DNA of 64,000 nt, from contig OX335651.1 of NCBI GenBank assembly GCA_946894095.1, positions 8,516,501-8,580,500 of the forward strand. The letters run 5' to 3'. Positions 34,767-44,340 of the stretch are shown in pieces (positions within the stretch are counted from its first letter, which is position 1; each line of letters opens with the position of its first letter). The translations under genes were made by a program, and so were the position numbers. This stretch comes from Incurvaria masculella (lineage: Eukaryota > Arthropoda > Insecta > Lepidoptera > Incurvariidae). Below the pieces are notes generated by a model. It saw only the letters and a list, made by a program, of their open reading frames with translations, was not told the origin of the DNA and made no database searches.

Positions 34767-35435
34767 TACTAGCAGCCCGTCCCGGCTATGCACGGGCATA
34801 ATATCATTTAAAAAAATATTATTTTGAACAATTTTTAGGCACGCTCCCGCCGCCCCGGGCGCTGCCGGCCGGTACCGCCGCAAACGCTACGTCCCGCAAT
34901 TTTTAAATCCGTAATATCTTCGAAAATATTCATTTAAATCATATGCTGTAAAGATAGTTCGATCTATATTAAATCAACAATGTATTTAAGGTAATTAATT
35001 GGATAAGGATTAATGCTGTATTGGTTAAAATCGCTTCGAAAATTAGCCATTATTTGTCGTAAAAAGTAAATGACAAAAAAAATTATTTTGGGATATCCAT
35101 AAGAGATAGATATATACCATCACGGAGTTTTCTATAGATCTTTTCAATGTGTACAATACTTAGTACATTATTTTGATAAATCTCGTAGGGTTCAGCCTGC
35201 GTTTGGAATGTAAGCGGAAAAAAATGTACTTTTTTACGACATCACATTGGAAACCTCAAAAATAACAGTACTTCTCCACTATTTAATGGATGTTATTATA
35301 CATATAAACCTTCCTCTTTAATCACTCTATGTATTAAAAAAAACCGCATCAAAATCCGTTGCGTAGTTTTAAAGATTTAAGCATACATATAGGGACAGAG
35401 AAAGCAAATTTGTTTTATACTATGTAGTGAAGATC
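34767..35435 (+). repeat. Dispersed lepidopteran repeat (ACTAGCAGCCCG ... TTTATACTATGTAGTG)
   Basis: The left end is GGTACTAGCAGCCCGTCCCG and the right part is ACCGCATCAAAATCCGTTGCG, GTAGTTTTAAAGATTTAAGC, ending in TTATACTATGTAGTGA. I recognise this arrangement as a very common non-coding repeat in moths and butterflies. A GC-rich insert (GGCACGCTCCCGCCGCCCCG) lies near 34840. Confidence 0.6.
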
Positions 35436-36333
35436 GCTCATGCGACATCTAGAAGGTTTATGTTTTCTACCCAATTATACGAGGACTTACAGCTTGGGCC
35501 AGACCCTTTGGCCGATGTGAATGTACAAAATGAGTATCTATGTAAATAACCATTAAAATCGTTATATTGCGATGCAAAAATATTAATAGTGGCTATATAT
35601 AAGTTCAAGTAGATTTTGGGTAGAAAAATTAATAGACCCTTAAATTGCTTTCTTGAATTTTGAAATTTGGAATTAAGTTGAGTGGTATGACGCCCTCATG
35701 TCATACCGCCCAATACTAAAATAATCCAATACTTGGGTTGGTTTTCACCAAGTGCTTACACGTTTTAATCGAAATTTAAAGGGCCTTTATTGCTAAAGTG
35801 ATTATTATATTTTACTGGCATTTAGGTACACTATAGAGTTTGGACTGGTATAAAAAAGAGTTTCCTTTTAAAATATCTTATTATTCTTAAAATCATACTT
35901 GTTTGATCTTAGTAAACTCAAATATTCTAACGATTTTATAGTTACAATCTCATTTACAGGAATAAGGAAACAGGAACGAAATATAATGGTCAATTAATAA
36001 AAAATGTTAATATTGTTCTTAGCTGTTTATATATTCCAGATCTAAGCTTTAGCTACGCTTAAAATATTCAACCAAAACTCTGAGTATTCAAGATTATTTG
36101 AGGCGTCTGAAGTGGCAAATGCTAATGAGCCTACGAAGGCACTTATGCCTTTTCCACAGAGATGTCTAGAGCTTATATCGATGAACCTGTAGGTAGACCG
36201 TATCGGGAAACGCTTTTACCACGAAGAGCTAACAATGGAAGTAAGAAATGATTTTATCCATATGTCGAAACCAATATAATTATTAAATTGTTCATTTAAC
36301 AAAACCCTGAAATACTACATTCATAAACAGAGT
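35436..36333. other. AT-rich non-coding sequence
   Basis: Nothing recognised. Confidence 0.4.
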
Positions 36334-36816
36334 AATAATAGTTTAAAAAAACTAAAAAAACACGCTTTTATAGCTAACCGAACTAAAAAATAGAAAATAA
36401 TTTTTAATTTTAAAGAGTTTATATTACAGTAGTAGAAGATCGAACAATCAATCAGAATTTATCACCTCAAGATAAAATTATAATATAGTTTCAGTTATTA
36501 ACAAAATAATTCAATTCAGAGTAAAAAGCGTGGGGTGCATTTTACTACTTTTCATAACTCTCCTCTGATAGACAGTTGCAAATAGAATGATTGTTACATT
36601 TACTTTATCAAGCACCCCACGCTTTTTACTCTGAATTGAATTATTTTGTTAATAACTGAAACTTTATTATAATTTTATCTTGAGGTGATAAATTCTGATT
36701 GATTGTTCGATCTTCTACTACTGTAATATAAACTCTTTAAAATTAAAAATTATTTTCTATTTTTTAGTTCGGTTAGCTATAAAAGCGTGTTTTTTTAGTT
36801 TTTTTAAACTATTATT
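36334..36816. repeat. Near-perfect inverted repeat, 205-bp arms, 73-bp spacer
   Basis: The left arm 36334-36538 and right arm 36612-36816 are reverse complements of identical length. The one difference I found by eye is at the AATATAGTTT / AATAAAGTTT position. The arms end inward at GCGTGGGGTGC. The spacer is unique. The RNA would fold into a very long hairpin. No coding sequence is present. Confidence 0.9.
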
Positions 36817-37013
36817 TATTTTTCATTTTTTAGTTCGATTTTTCGAATTCATATGCATTATTTGTACTCCAATCAATAAGACTTTATAATTACAAATTTT
36901 TTGATCGTATTAAATTCCTTCCTTATCGACTGTAATTTCAAAGCATTGGTGTTTACCAAATTTTGTCCCGTAAAATAAATAGTTTAAAAAATTTATGTTC
37001 GGTTGTACAATCT

Positions 37014-37019
37014 CTTTAT
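37014..37019 (-). terminator. Polyadenylation signal AATAAA downstream of the RLE ORF
   Basis: Minus-strand AATAAA lies about 48 bases after the TAA at 37067, followed by a GT-rich stretch. It suggests the ORF lies in a transcription unit with a normal 3' end. Confidence 0.45.
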
Positions 37020-37066
37020 TAGATAGGTAGGAACTAATGTTAATAAAATACATATTTAATTTAGAC

Positions 37067-38572
37067 TTAAAGATAAAAAACTTCTTCTAAAAGAGCCGGA
37101 GCTTCAGCTGTACCTAGAATACTGGCGGTGTTGCCTCTTTGGATTTCGAGGCTTATTCGCCGGACAAAATGTGCCCCGGACCTGGGATCACCAGAACTTT
37201 CATTTAAAAGTTTGCCTAACGTTGAAGCAAAAGTTATCGCTTCTGGTGACCATGAACCGAGTGTCTCGGCGGCGAAAGCTAAAAACTCAAAAGAACTCGC
37301 CACGCAGTTGTATTTTTGATGTTTATTTGCTGCTGCCCTCTCAGCTGCCGCTCCGCCCGCGCGAGAAGTGGCCTGAATGTAGGACGGCGCCAGAGTATCC
37401 ACACAGGTGGCGTCCCATATTAATGCCTTTCCACTTGCCCACGGCACTAAGGTCACCCCGTCCGGGCGTTTACCATCCGAGCGACTGATTCCTGGGGGCT
37501 CGGTGATGCTGGGGTAGTTTGCTGTCACCAGTGCTCTTTTTATAATGTTATTTATATTGTAATGGCGGGATAAACGACCAGCGCTCCTTTGGCATGATAA
37601 ACCGTGGTGGCCCCATTCGGTAACGTTGGTACCACAGACGCACGTATGAGGATGGCACAATCTAGCACCGACTCGAAGGCCTATTGAAATTCTGAGAGTG
37701 TTACTGTCAAGCAGAGTGCCTAGGCTTGGTGATGGATAGGCCCCCCGCCCGACTGATGATGCTAGAATGCGAGCTTTGTCAATGTCAGCACTATTCATCA
37801 AGAGGGAAGAGTGTATAGATTTTATAATCGGCAAATCCCAGGCTTTTTGGAGTTTAAGACGGATTGGAATAGGTTCTTCTGGGCACCTGGATTTCCAACC
37901 TTCGATAGCCCTGTTCAAGCAGTCCACCTCGAAATCACAGCCAAGTGATGGTGAAAGAATACTACCCACGAGTGGTAAACTGCTGTGGACGGAACTCAAA
38001 AATGCTGGAAGTGCAACATCTTTTGTGCATCGTATGCCAACTCCGCCGAAGCCTATGGGAAGAGAGGCTTGTATCCAAGCATTTCCTTCTAATTGAATGT
38101 TCGTTATTTGGGATAGGCCTTTTTTGACAATAGCGTCTATTTTAGTTAGTGCTTCTGTATTGCGCCATAAAGGGCAACAGCGCATAAAGTATGTGAATCG
38201 TGGGATACCAAAACAAAATTTAAGGAGATGTAAGCCGACATGAGGTTGGATAGCACGAAGGCGATTTGTGAATATCTCCAACATATTGGTTTTATTTTCT
38301 AAAAGCGTTGTTGTGGATTGTTCCGTCAACGGGGCGCCCAGGAAGAATCTGTTCTCTTCAGTTAGAGTTTTGATTCCCGGTGTAATTTTTTCCAAAAGGC
38401 TTTTGATTTCTGTTGTCCTATCGGCGGTTAATTTCGAGAATATTGCTTCGCATTTTGTAGGGTTCAGCTCTGCATAAAGAATGAACAAGGTGAGAACGCA
38501 ATTATCCTGAAAACATTTTTGCCTCCGTTGTACTGTACCAAGTATGGAGTGTACAGAGTCTCTACACTCCAT
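37067..38572 (-). CDS. C-terminal half of an RLE-type reverse-transcriptase protein (retroelement or domesticated)
   Basis: An open frame of up to 501 codons without stops. It begins in RT thumb-like sequence (LNPTKCEAIF near the start, as after the YADD region of reverse transcriptases). It then has a long all-alpha segment, a CCHC-type knuckle (CVCG...GHHGLSC, near 37590-37660), a basic RHYNINNIIKRAL helix, and RSDGKRPDGV (about 37455-37480) with IWDATCVDT about 20 residues on. CCHC followed by PD...D is the layout of the restriction-like endonuclease at the C-terminus of R2/NeSL/CRE-type LINEs. The upstream RT catalytic core is missing. Minus-strand TTCTTTATGCAG at 38481-38470 just before the LNPTKCE codons could be a splice acceptor, so the true start may be another exon or the element is 5'-truncated. 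The clade and status (dead copy or host gene) are undecided. Confidence 0.65.
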   Translation of the reverse strand: MECRDSVHSILGTVQRRQKCFQDNCVLTLFILYAELNPTKCEAIFSKLTADRTTEIKSLLEKITPGIKTLTEENRFFLGAPLTEQSTTTLLENKTNMLEIFTNRLRAIQPHVGLHLLKFCFGIPRFTYFMRCCPLWRNTEALTKIDAIVKKGLSQITNIQLEGNAWIQASLPIGFGGVGIRCTKDVALPAFLSSVHSSLPLVGSILSPSLGCDFEVDCLNRAIEGWKSRCPEEPIPIRLKLQKAWDLPIIKSIHSSLLMNSADIDKARILASSVGRGAYPSPSLGTLLDSNTLRISIGLRVGARLCHPHTCVCGTNVTEWGHHGLSCQRSAGRLSRHYNINNIIKRALVTANYPSITEPPGISRSDGKRPDGVTLVPWASGKALIWDATCVDTLAPSYIQATSRAGGAAAERAAANKHQKYNCVASSFEFLAFAAETLGSWSPEAITFASTLGKLLNESSGDPRSGAHFVRRISLEIQRGNTASILGTAEAPALLEEVFYL

Positions 38573-38575
38573 AGT
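38530..38575. repeat. Short inverted repeat at the 5' edge of the RLE frame
   Basis: TATGGAGTGTACAGAGTC is mirrored by CTACACTCCATA. The first ATG of the minus-strand frame falls inside this hairpin, which argues that the first roughly 33 codons are not part of the original protein. Confidence 0.6.
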
Positions 38576-38680
38576 ACCAAGTGCCCGAGCGAAAGAGTAA
38601 GTCCGAAAGTGCGGGCATGCGCAGATCTCGCGCTAGCTCTGTCTCTTTTACTCCACTACAGAGGATCTATAAAAGAATTT

Positions 38681-39440
38681 ATTAATCCTGGCGGTCCTAA
38701 TAAGGATAATGGGAAACTGTTATGAAATTATTGCATTGTCATCGGTCCTTGATACTTTTTTTTTTATGTGACTGGACATGATGGCTAATACCACACCTTC
38801 TGTCATGGTATTAGCCCAACACACCACATGGGAACTAGGTGCCATGCCAGGACCTTCCTTATATTGCTCGGCTACATTAAACTGGATGGAAAACACGGAC
38901 AATTTTAATTGCCGCTTCGACCATCGTTCATTCAATGCGATGGTACCAACCCGGGCGGGATTAACCCTACCACTTAGTAAGTAAGGAAGGGGACCTACAG
39001 TTTAACGTGGAATCCGAACCACGGCCAGCCTCTCTCAACGGTCTAATGGTCACCCATCCAAGACCAGACCGGACCCAGCGTTGCTTAACTTCGGAGAGCG
39101 ATCGCCGAAGTGTCGCGCCACTGGGCCACTGAGGCTGAGAATGCAAAGTTTCAAATTAATCAGACTTCTGGAAACTGGTGAAAATTAATCTCAAAGATTC
39201 CATTACATACATAGATACATGCAACCCAAGCTAATAAAAGCGTGTTAATGATTAATCCTGGCGGTCCTAATAAGGATAATGGGAAACTGTTATGAAATTA
39301 TTGCATTGTCATCGGTCCTTGATACGTATGCAAAGTTTCAAATTAATCAGACTTCTGGAAACTGGTGAAAATTAAGTTCAAAGATTCCGTTACATAGATA
39401 CATACATAGATACAACCCAAGCTAATAAAAGCGTGTTAAA
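38681..39440. repeat. Tandem duplication (about 190 bp x 2), first copy interrupted by a SINE
   Basis: The unit starting ATTAATCCTGGCGGTCC and ending AGCTAATAAAAGCGTGTTA occurs at 38681-38755 plus 39141-39250, and again uninterrupted at 39251-39440. The two copies are nearly identical. The SINE sits between GATAC and ATGCAAAG of the first unit. Confidence 0.9.
38756..39140 (-). repeat. Full-length SINE with 5S-like head, minus strand
   Basis: A minus-strand copy of the 12021 family. It runs from a T-run (its poly-A tail) at 38756 to the head CTCAGTGGCCCAGTGGCGCG at 39139. The 5S-like segment at 39048-39094 is closer to 5S than in the 12021 copy: CCGAAGTTAAGCAACG and CTTGGATGGGTGACC are exactly as in animal 5S rRNA. 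Confidence 0.85.
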
Positions 39441-39442
39441 AA

Positions 39443-39535
39443 GACTGGGCTCGTTCTTTAATTAATGTGTCCTTGCTTCACTGTCGATTATACATACATA
39501 CATGTCACATTCCTCAGACCAACAAAAGTTTAAAT
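39443..39535 (+). repeat. Dispersed repeat: TCCTTGCTTCACTGTCGATTATACATAC
   Basis: The core TGCTTCACTGTCGATTATAC and ATACATGTCACATTCC recur at 44235-44330, 63428-63500 and partly at 59822-59860. It appears to be the tail of the family whose head is at 44095. Confidence 0.7.
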
Positions 39536-39699
39536 TAACTGCGTGTGTTACATAGCACCTGACTTACTACAAATTATCTTTCGCGGTCATCTGGGCCGAC
39601 GTTTCAGACATCGCGTGCTGTCGGCATAACTCGATGTGTTTTGCCTGCAGAACACTCTTCTGTTGTTTTGTCCGTGGTTGTAGTTGTCCGTGGTTTTGT

Positions 39700-39912
39700 C
39701 CGGAGGTCGCGACAAAAATGGTAACGATAGCGTAAATGGCTGAAACTGCGTTCACGGGATAAGGATTAACCCTTTGAAGCTAGATGTGCCAGTCTGCCTA
39801 TTTCAAGTGGTTGCGTTAAGTAGATAAGGCGCCTAAAAAAGGAATTATGGTGACAAAAAATAAATATGATAAGGTAAATGGATACAAATAACGAAGCATG
39901 AAAGCATCAGTA
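39700..39912 (-). repeat. Dispersed repeat, minus copy of 62428-62640
   Basis: GGAGGTCGCGACAAAAATGG, CAGTCTGCCTATTTCAAGTGG-type sequence, AAGTAGATAAGGCGCC and TAACGAAGCATGAAAGC are matched in reverse order at 62428-62640. The end segment with GTCGCGACCTCCTAGTCTAT occurs a third time at 14269-14300. Confidence 0.75.
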
Positions 39913-40834
39913 CATACATGGTTAGCAATACAACAACTGAACAAATCTTTGGTTGCATTTTGTAGTTATTGGCGATTTAGGTTACAGCCATAACTATAGG
40001 TATGTTTAAGTATTTAATTTATCGTCGTCTTCATACAGTCCTAAAAGCATAAGGCCTAAAACACAGAACATCCAAAAATATGTATTTTTCGTGTGTATCA
40101 TGAAATGCATACAATCTAACCTAACGTAACCTAATTGAAAGTATCCGTTTTCATAAGTGGTTTGGACAGTATGGATTTTTTAGACTTTATGATGCCGATC
40201 ATAGACTGCATGCGACATGATGCGAAACGTCAGCCAGAAAAGATAACCGCGAAACATAAATGTGATAAGAGTTATACAATATAGTAAAACAACAGGACAC
40301 TGTTAATTTCTCCGAGTATACTCCCAAATATGTCTGATTAACTGTTTTCCAAACGGCCAGACCGAACCATCAGACCTTTCAATGAGATAAAATGGAACAA
40401 TTATTCTCATAGACGGTAGCACTGTATTAAGAAATTCACAATTCTTGCAGTGGGTTTTATGACCCCGAATCATTCCTTTTAACTGTTTAAAAGCAAGTAG
40501 TAGATTCTTGTGTGGGTTATTCAAAATGTAAATGTAAGTTAATTGGAACGATAACATTTTTACTGCGTTCAATCTTGCACGCGAGGTACAATGACATGTA
40601 AGTTTACGGCAAATGTCGATGCCTAAATATTGGCTGAAAATGTGCCGAACCCGTTATTTGATAATTTCTTTTTGGCGTGTTTCGTAGCAGGCCATATTTT
40701 TTCGTTTTAGTAATTTGGAAGACTAAGCAAATAACCAACGACGATCATAGTGTAATAAATCGTTGTCTTAACACTGAGTTTGAATCTTTTATGCATCTGC
40801 ATTTATCACGATATGACCCCTACACGATAAATTT
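39913..40834. other. No gene seen
   Basis: A minus-strand 89-codon frame (40303-40572) shows no family signature. The rest is unrecognised. Confidence 0.4.
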
Positions 40835-40837
40835 TCG

Positions 40838-40975
40838 AAGGAATAAGGTGCCATGCCAGGTCCAACCTTATTTTGCACTGCACTGGTACATTGAACTGGG
40901 TAGAAAAAACTGACAACTTTCATTGCCGCTTCGACCATCGTAACTTCAATGCGATTGTAGCACCATTTAGTACGT
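40838..40975 (-). repeat. SINE middle fragment, minus strand
   Basis: GGTGCCATGCCAGGTCCAACC, GACAACTTTCATTGCCGC and CGACCATCGTAACTTCAATG match the SINE body in reverse. Confidence 0.7.
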
Positions 40976-40990
40976 ACATATATGATTATT

Positions 40991-41253
40991 TGAAAAATTT
41001 TTTTTTTACGGCTTTTCACGCGGCAAAGTAGAGATATTCTCCGACGTTTCGAGCTAATCATTCAGCCCGTTGTCAAGGAGGCATCCGCCGCGCTCGTGCC
41101 GTCGTCTGCTGCGCACGAGCGCGGCGGATGCCTCCTTGACAACGGGCTGAATGATTAGCTCGAAACGTCGGAGAATATCTCTACTTTGCCGCGTGAAAAG
41201 CCGTAAAAAAATTTTTCAAACATGTCTAGCGACCGCGGTGGCCTCAAAAGTAT
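40991..41253 (-). mobile_element. Hairpin retroposon-like insertion with 14-bp target duplication
   Basis: Arms of about 110 bp (40989-41099 and 41113-41220) are perfect reverse complements except for the length of a T/A run, around a 13-nt loop. The 14-bp sequence CATATATGATTATT occurs directly before (40977-40990) and after (41254-41267) the unit, as a target duplication would. On the minus strand the unit starts with ATACTTTTGAGGCCACCGCG and ends in an A-run plus TTTTTCA. A long target duplication with an A-rich end points to LINE-type retroposition rather than DNA transposition. Confidence 0.75.
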
Positions 41254-41267
41254 CATATATGATTATT

Positions 41268-42277
41268 GCTTGTTGTTTTATTAAACGCGAGCTGTGTCGA
41301 TAGATAGGTAGAAAATAGTATGTCTAGCAATTGCATTGTACTTAACTTTTTTACGTCCAAAGTGACCTTTTGTTAACCGACTTCAAAAAAAGGAGGAGGT
41401 TATCAATTCGTCTGCATGTTTTTTTTTTCCAAATTAAGATTATTAAATGTAACAGGCTTGATGATAAATTATATGATTAGTTATCAGTAAAAACACATAG
41501 ACTTAGAAGACACAAATCTCAGTCAAATTTACTTGGGCATGTCTGGTTAGATTTTTTTCGATTGTTTCTGTTAATTCATGATTTGGAACCCATGATCACC
41601 TGTCCTAGCTACGGCGTCAGTATGCTTACTGAATATGTTTTCATTTTTTTTACGATATCACCATACACTAGCCCGTTATTAAGTAATTCATGCATAATGT
41701 TATTATGATTCGATTTGGAAAAAGAGCAGAAAATATTATTATAAGATTTAAATACCTTTACATTATGAGAAATTAGTTGGCCGACATTTATATGGTTTGG
41801 TTTCCATCATGTTTAATTTTACCACACATATTTAAATATTGAGAAGGTCGCCGCATTATACCTAGTTCCTACGGAAAAACTCTTCAGTTTGATTTATATA
41901 ATTAATTATAAGTTGATATGAACACATACGCCATGTATATTTTTTATACTGGAAAACGTTAGCAAAATAATAAAGACAGCGATTGTTCGTACCGCGCTCT
42001 ACAAAGTTTATACTTATTTTTTATTCATTTTTTTATTATATCAGCAGTCATATGGTAGTAAACTACATTTAATATACGAAATTGTTATTTAGAATATCTA
42101 TGATTACTATACATTGCGACTACACAAAGAACACTTGCAGCAGTAAACCAAGTTTAGAGTGTGATAAATGCTTAATTAAAAATAATCATAATTGCGTTTC
42201 GAAAACGTATGGTTTCTCAGTGTGCAACGCAGTGCTTGGCCGTCAATCATAATTATTTAATTTAAACTACATTTTTT
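41268..42277. other. AT-rich non-coding, with one GAAGTCGGTT repeat box
   Basis: The box TTAACCGACTTCAAAAAAAGG at about 41374-41400 belongs to the dispersed repeat also seen at 27575. Otherwise nothing is recognised. Confidence 0.45.
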
Positions 42278-42552
42278 CATGTAACTGGACATAGATGGCT
42301 AACACTGAACTGACCGTCCGATATTAGCCTAACACACTACATGGTAACTAGGTGTCATGCCAGGACCTTCCTCATATTGCTCGGCTATACATTGAACTGG
42401 ACGGAAAACACGGACAATTTTTATTGCCGATTCGACCATCGTTCATCGATGCGATGGTACCAACCCGAGCGGAATTAACCCTATTAACTAGTAATTAAGA
42501 AAGGAAACCTACAGTTTCACGTGGAATCCAAACCACGCCCAGCCTCAACGGT
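42278..42552 (-). repeat. SINE, 5'-truncated, minus strand
   Basis: It runs from the tail (CATAGATGGCTAACACTGAAC) through GATGCGATGGTACCAACCCG to the B box in reverse (GGAATCCAAACCACG) and CAGCCTCAACGG. The upstream head is missing. Confidence 0.8.
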
Positions 42553-43024
42553 TGAAAATTGCTGACAAATTAATAATTCTTAATAATTGTCAAAAGTAAT
42601 GGTAATGAAAATTTGGTTGTAAATGTAGGTGTAAAATCCCCTTGTTATGTTAAGTACTATGTTATAAAATTAAAACAAAAATAGATGTAAATAAATAAAA
42701 AACTTTATTTTGGCATCGGCAGATATGCTTGCATCGCCACATCCAAATCCGGTCAATAGGCGACGCCATCTCCCTATCTGCCGCTTCCACAACCGGCGGC
42801 GGCGGTAAATTTAGCGCAATGCCTCAGTGATTTCGGGCCACCGTGTAGCTATCTGGGTCACCAAGTCTGCCTGCAGCCTACGTCGGATGCAGGTGTGAGA
42901 CCGAAATTATGGGCTTTGCTTTGATCCTACTCTGTACTGTTTTATATCTTCATTTAAAGTTTATTTTCATTGTGGAGAGCGTTCTAGATAGAGTACACGC
43001 TTTTGTATTAATCTTGTCTCCATA
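42553..43024. other. Unrecognised sequence
   Basis: A moderately GC-rich patch at 42720-42900 (CGCCACATCCAAATCCGG, CACAACCGGCGGCGGCGG) shows no family signature. No gene is supported. Confidence 0.35.
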
Positions 43025-43335
43025 TATTTTTTTATGTGCCTGTACATGGATGGCTGATACCATACCCACGATTCCCTGAGGTATTAGGTGCTAAACCAGG
43101 ACCTTAAATTAATGAGCACGGCTACATTAAACTGCATGGAAAACACGGACAATTTGTCACTGCCGTTCGACCATCTTTTAATCAAATGTGATGGTACCAA
43201 CCTGGGCAGGCTCAACCCTACCACCTACGGTTTTTAATGGATTTCGAATAATGGAGCAGATCGAATTCGTAACGAAAAGTTCAGAAAGAGAAAGTAGAGC
43301 AAGTCACCGCGGCGCTGAGCTACGAACCACTCAAC
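43025..43335 (-). repeat. SINE with simple tRNA-like head, minus strand
   Basis: Tail GTACATGGATGGCTGATACC; body GATGGTACCAACCTGGGCAGG; head in reverse near 43300-43335 (CGGCGCTGAGCTACGAACCAC). It is the same head type as at 23318. Confidence 0.7.
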
Positions 43336-44094
43336 GATATCATTATATTTTGAAGCACTGACCTTAGCCAGAAAACTAAACCTAGTATTAAGTATTGGAT
43401 ACGTCGCTACACAATTATGGAACCGTTTAATTCCGGATATGATGAGTCGGTGACTTCAACAAATTTCAGTAAAACCTTTCGAATCATATGCCCTAGTATT
43501 TAGGTTTATATTTACATCCATATCTTGAAGCCATGTGACCGCGAACATGTTCTTGGAACATATTTGTTACTTATTAGCAAAATAATATTATGTTGACATA
43601 CTGACTATAAATACGAGCGCTACATGACGGCTAAGTTTTCATGTAGCGGTTCAGAGCCATTTGCAGAATGTCTAATATACCTTCCGAGAAATTAAGCTTC
43701 GTATTTTCATAACGACAATTATTTTACAGACTCTTCAAGCAACGTCACCAAAACTTAAACTTACAAAGAAAGTAATTAAATATTAGGGATCGCCTGAAAA
43801 CCAGCTTCGAAGTTTTTTGCGAGCCAATTGAGAATGATATTATTTGTCACACATTTGATATACCTACATATGAAGCTTACACACACAGATAATTATTGAG
43901 GATGCAATGTGCAATTTCTATTTAATTCAATCTTTTCATTGAGCTTACTTGTGTGAATAAAATTTCTCACCTATTTCAATATTTAAATGGTCTTCAGCAA
44001 AGCAAACATAAACATTTTCAATCTTTAAAGTCAATGTCCGCAACGCAGATGAAGCGTTAAATCAATGTTTTGCATAATCTTAAACACTATGTGT

Positions 44095-44340
44095 AGGAGG
44101 CATTGACTACGGAGGAGGGACTGTAGGAGAATACCAAATTATGGGTATACAGTAGGTGGCGAAATTGGTAGACGCAATACCCGCGAATGGTATTATTGAT
44201 GGTTTGGGTCCAGCCTTGCAGTATGTTCGTAAATTAGTTCTTTTTACTGGGCCCTTTCTTTATTTAATCCTTGCTTCACGGTCGATTATACATACATTCA
44301 TATCACATTCCTTGGAATAAGCGTCGTGCCTGCTTAGTAC
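44095..44340 (+). repeat. Dispersed repeat with a tRNA-Leu-like core
   Basis: The segment at 44157-44216 starts TGGCGAAATTGGTAGACGC, a D-arm sequence typical of bacterial and plastid tRNA-Leu. It continues with a perfect 5-bp stem and 7-nt loop (ATACC CGCGAAT GGTAT) and a T-arm-like GGTTTGGGTCCAGCC. No acceptor stem closes and U33 is missing, so it is not a functional tRNA. The 126-bp head region (44095-44220) is repeated in reverse at 63210-63335, and the tail (44235 onward) matches 39443 and 63428. Most likely it is a repeat family, possibly a SINE with this head. Confidence 0.6.

Noticed and set aside
37767..38477. Plus-strand frames of 60-109 codons opposite the RLE frame
   Set aside because: Shadows of the minus-strand frame, without domain signatures.
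44157..44216. Functional tRNA-Leu gene
   Set aside because: D-arm and anticodon stem are convincing, but the acceptor stem does not pair, position 33 is not T, and the sequence occurs as a diverged dispersed repeat.
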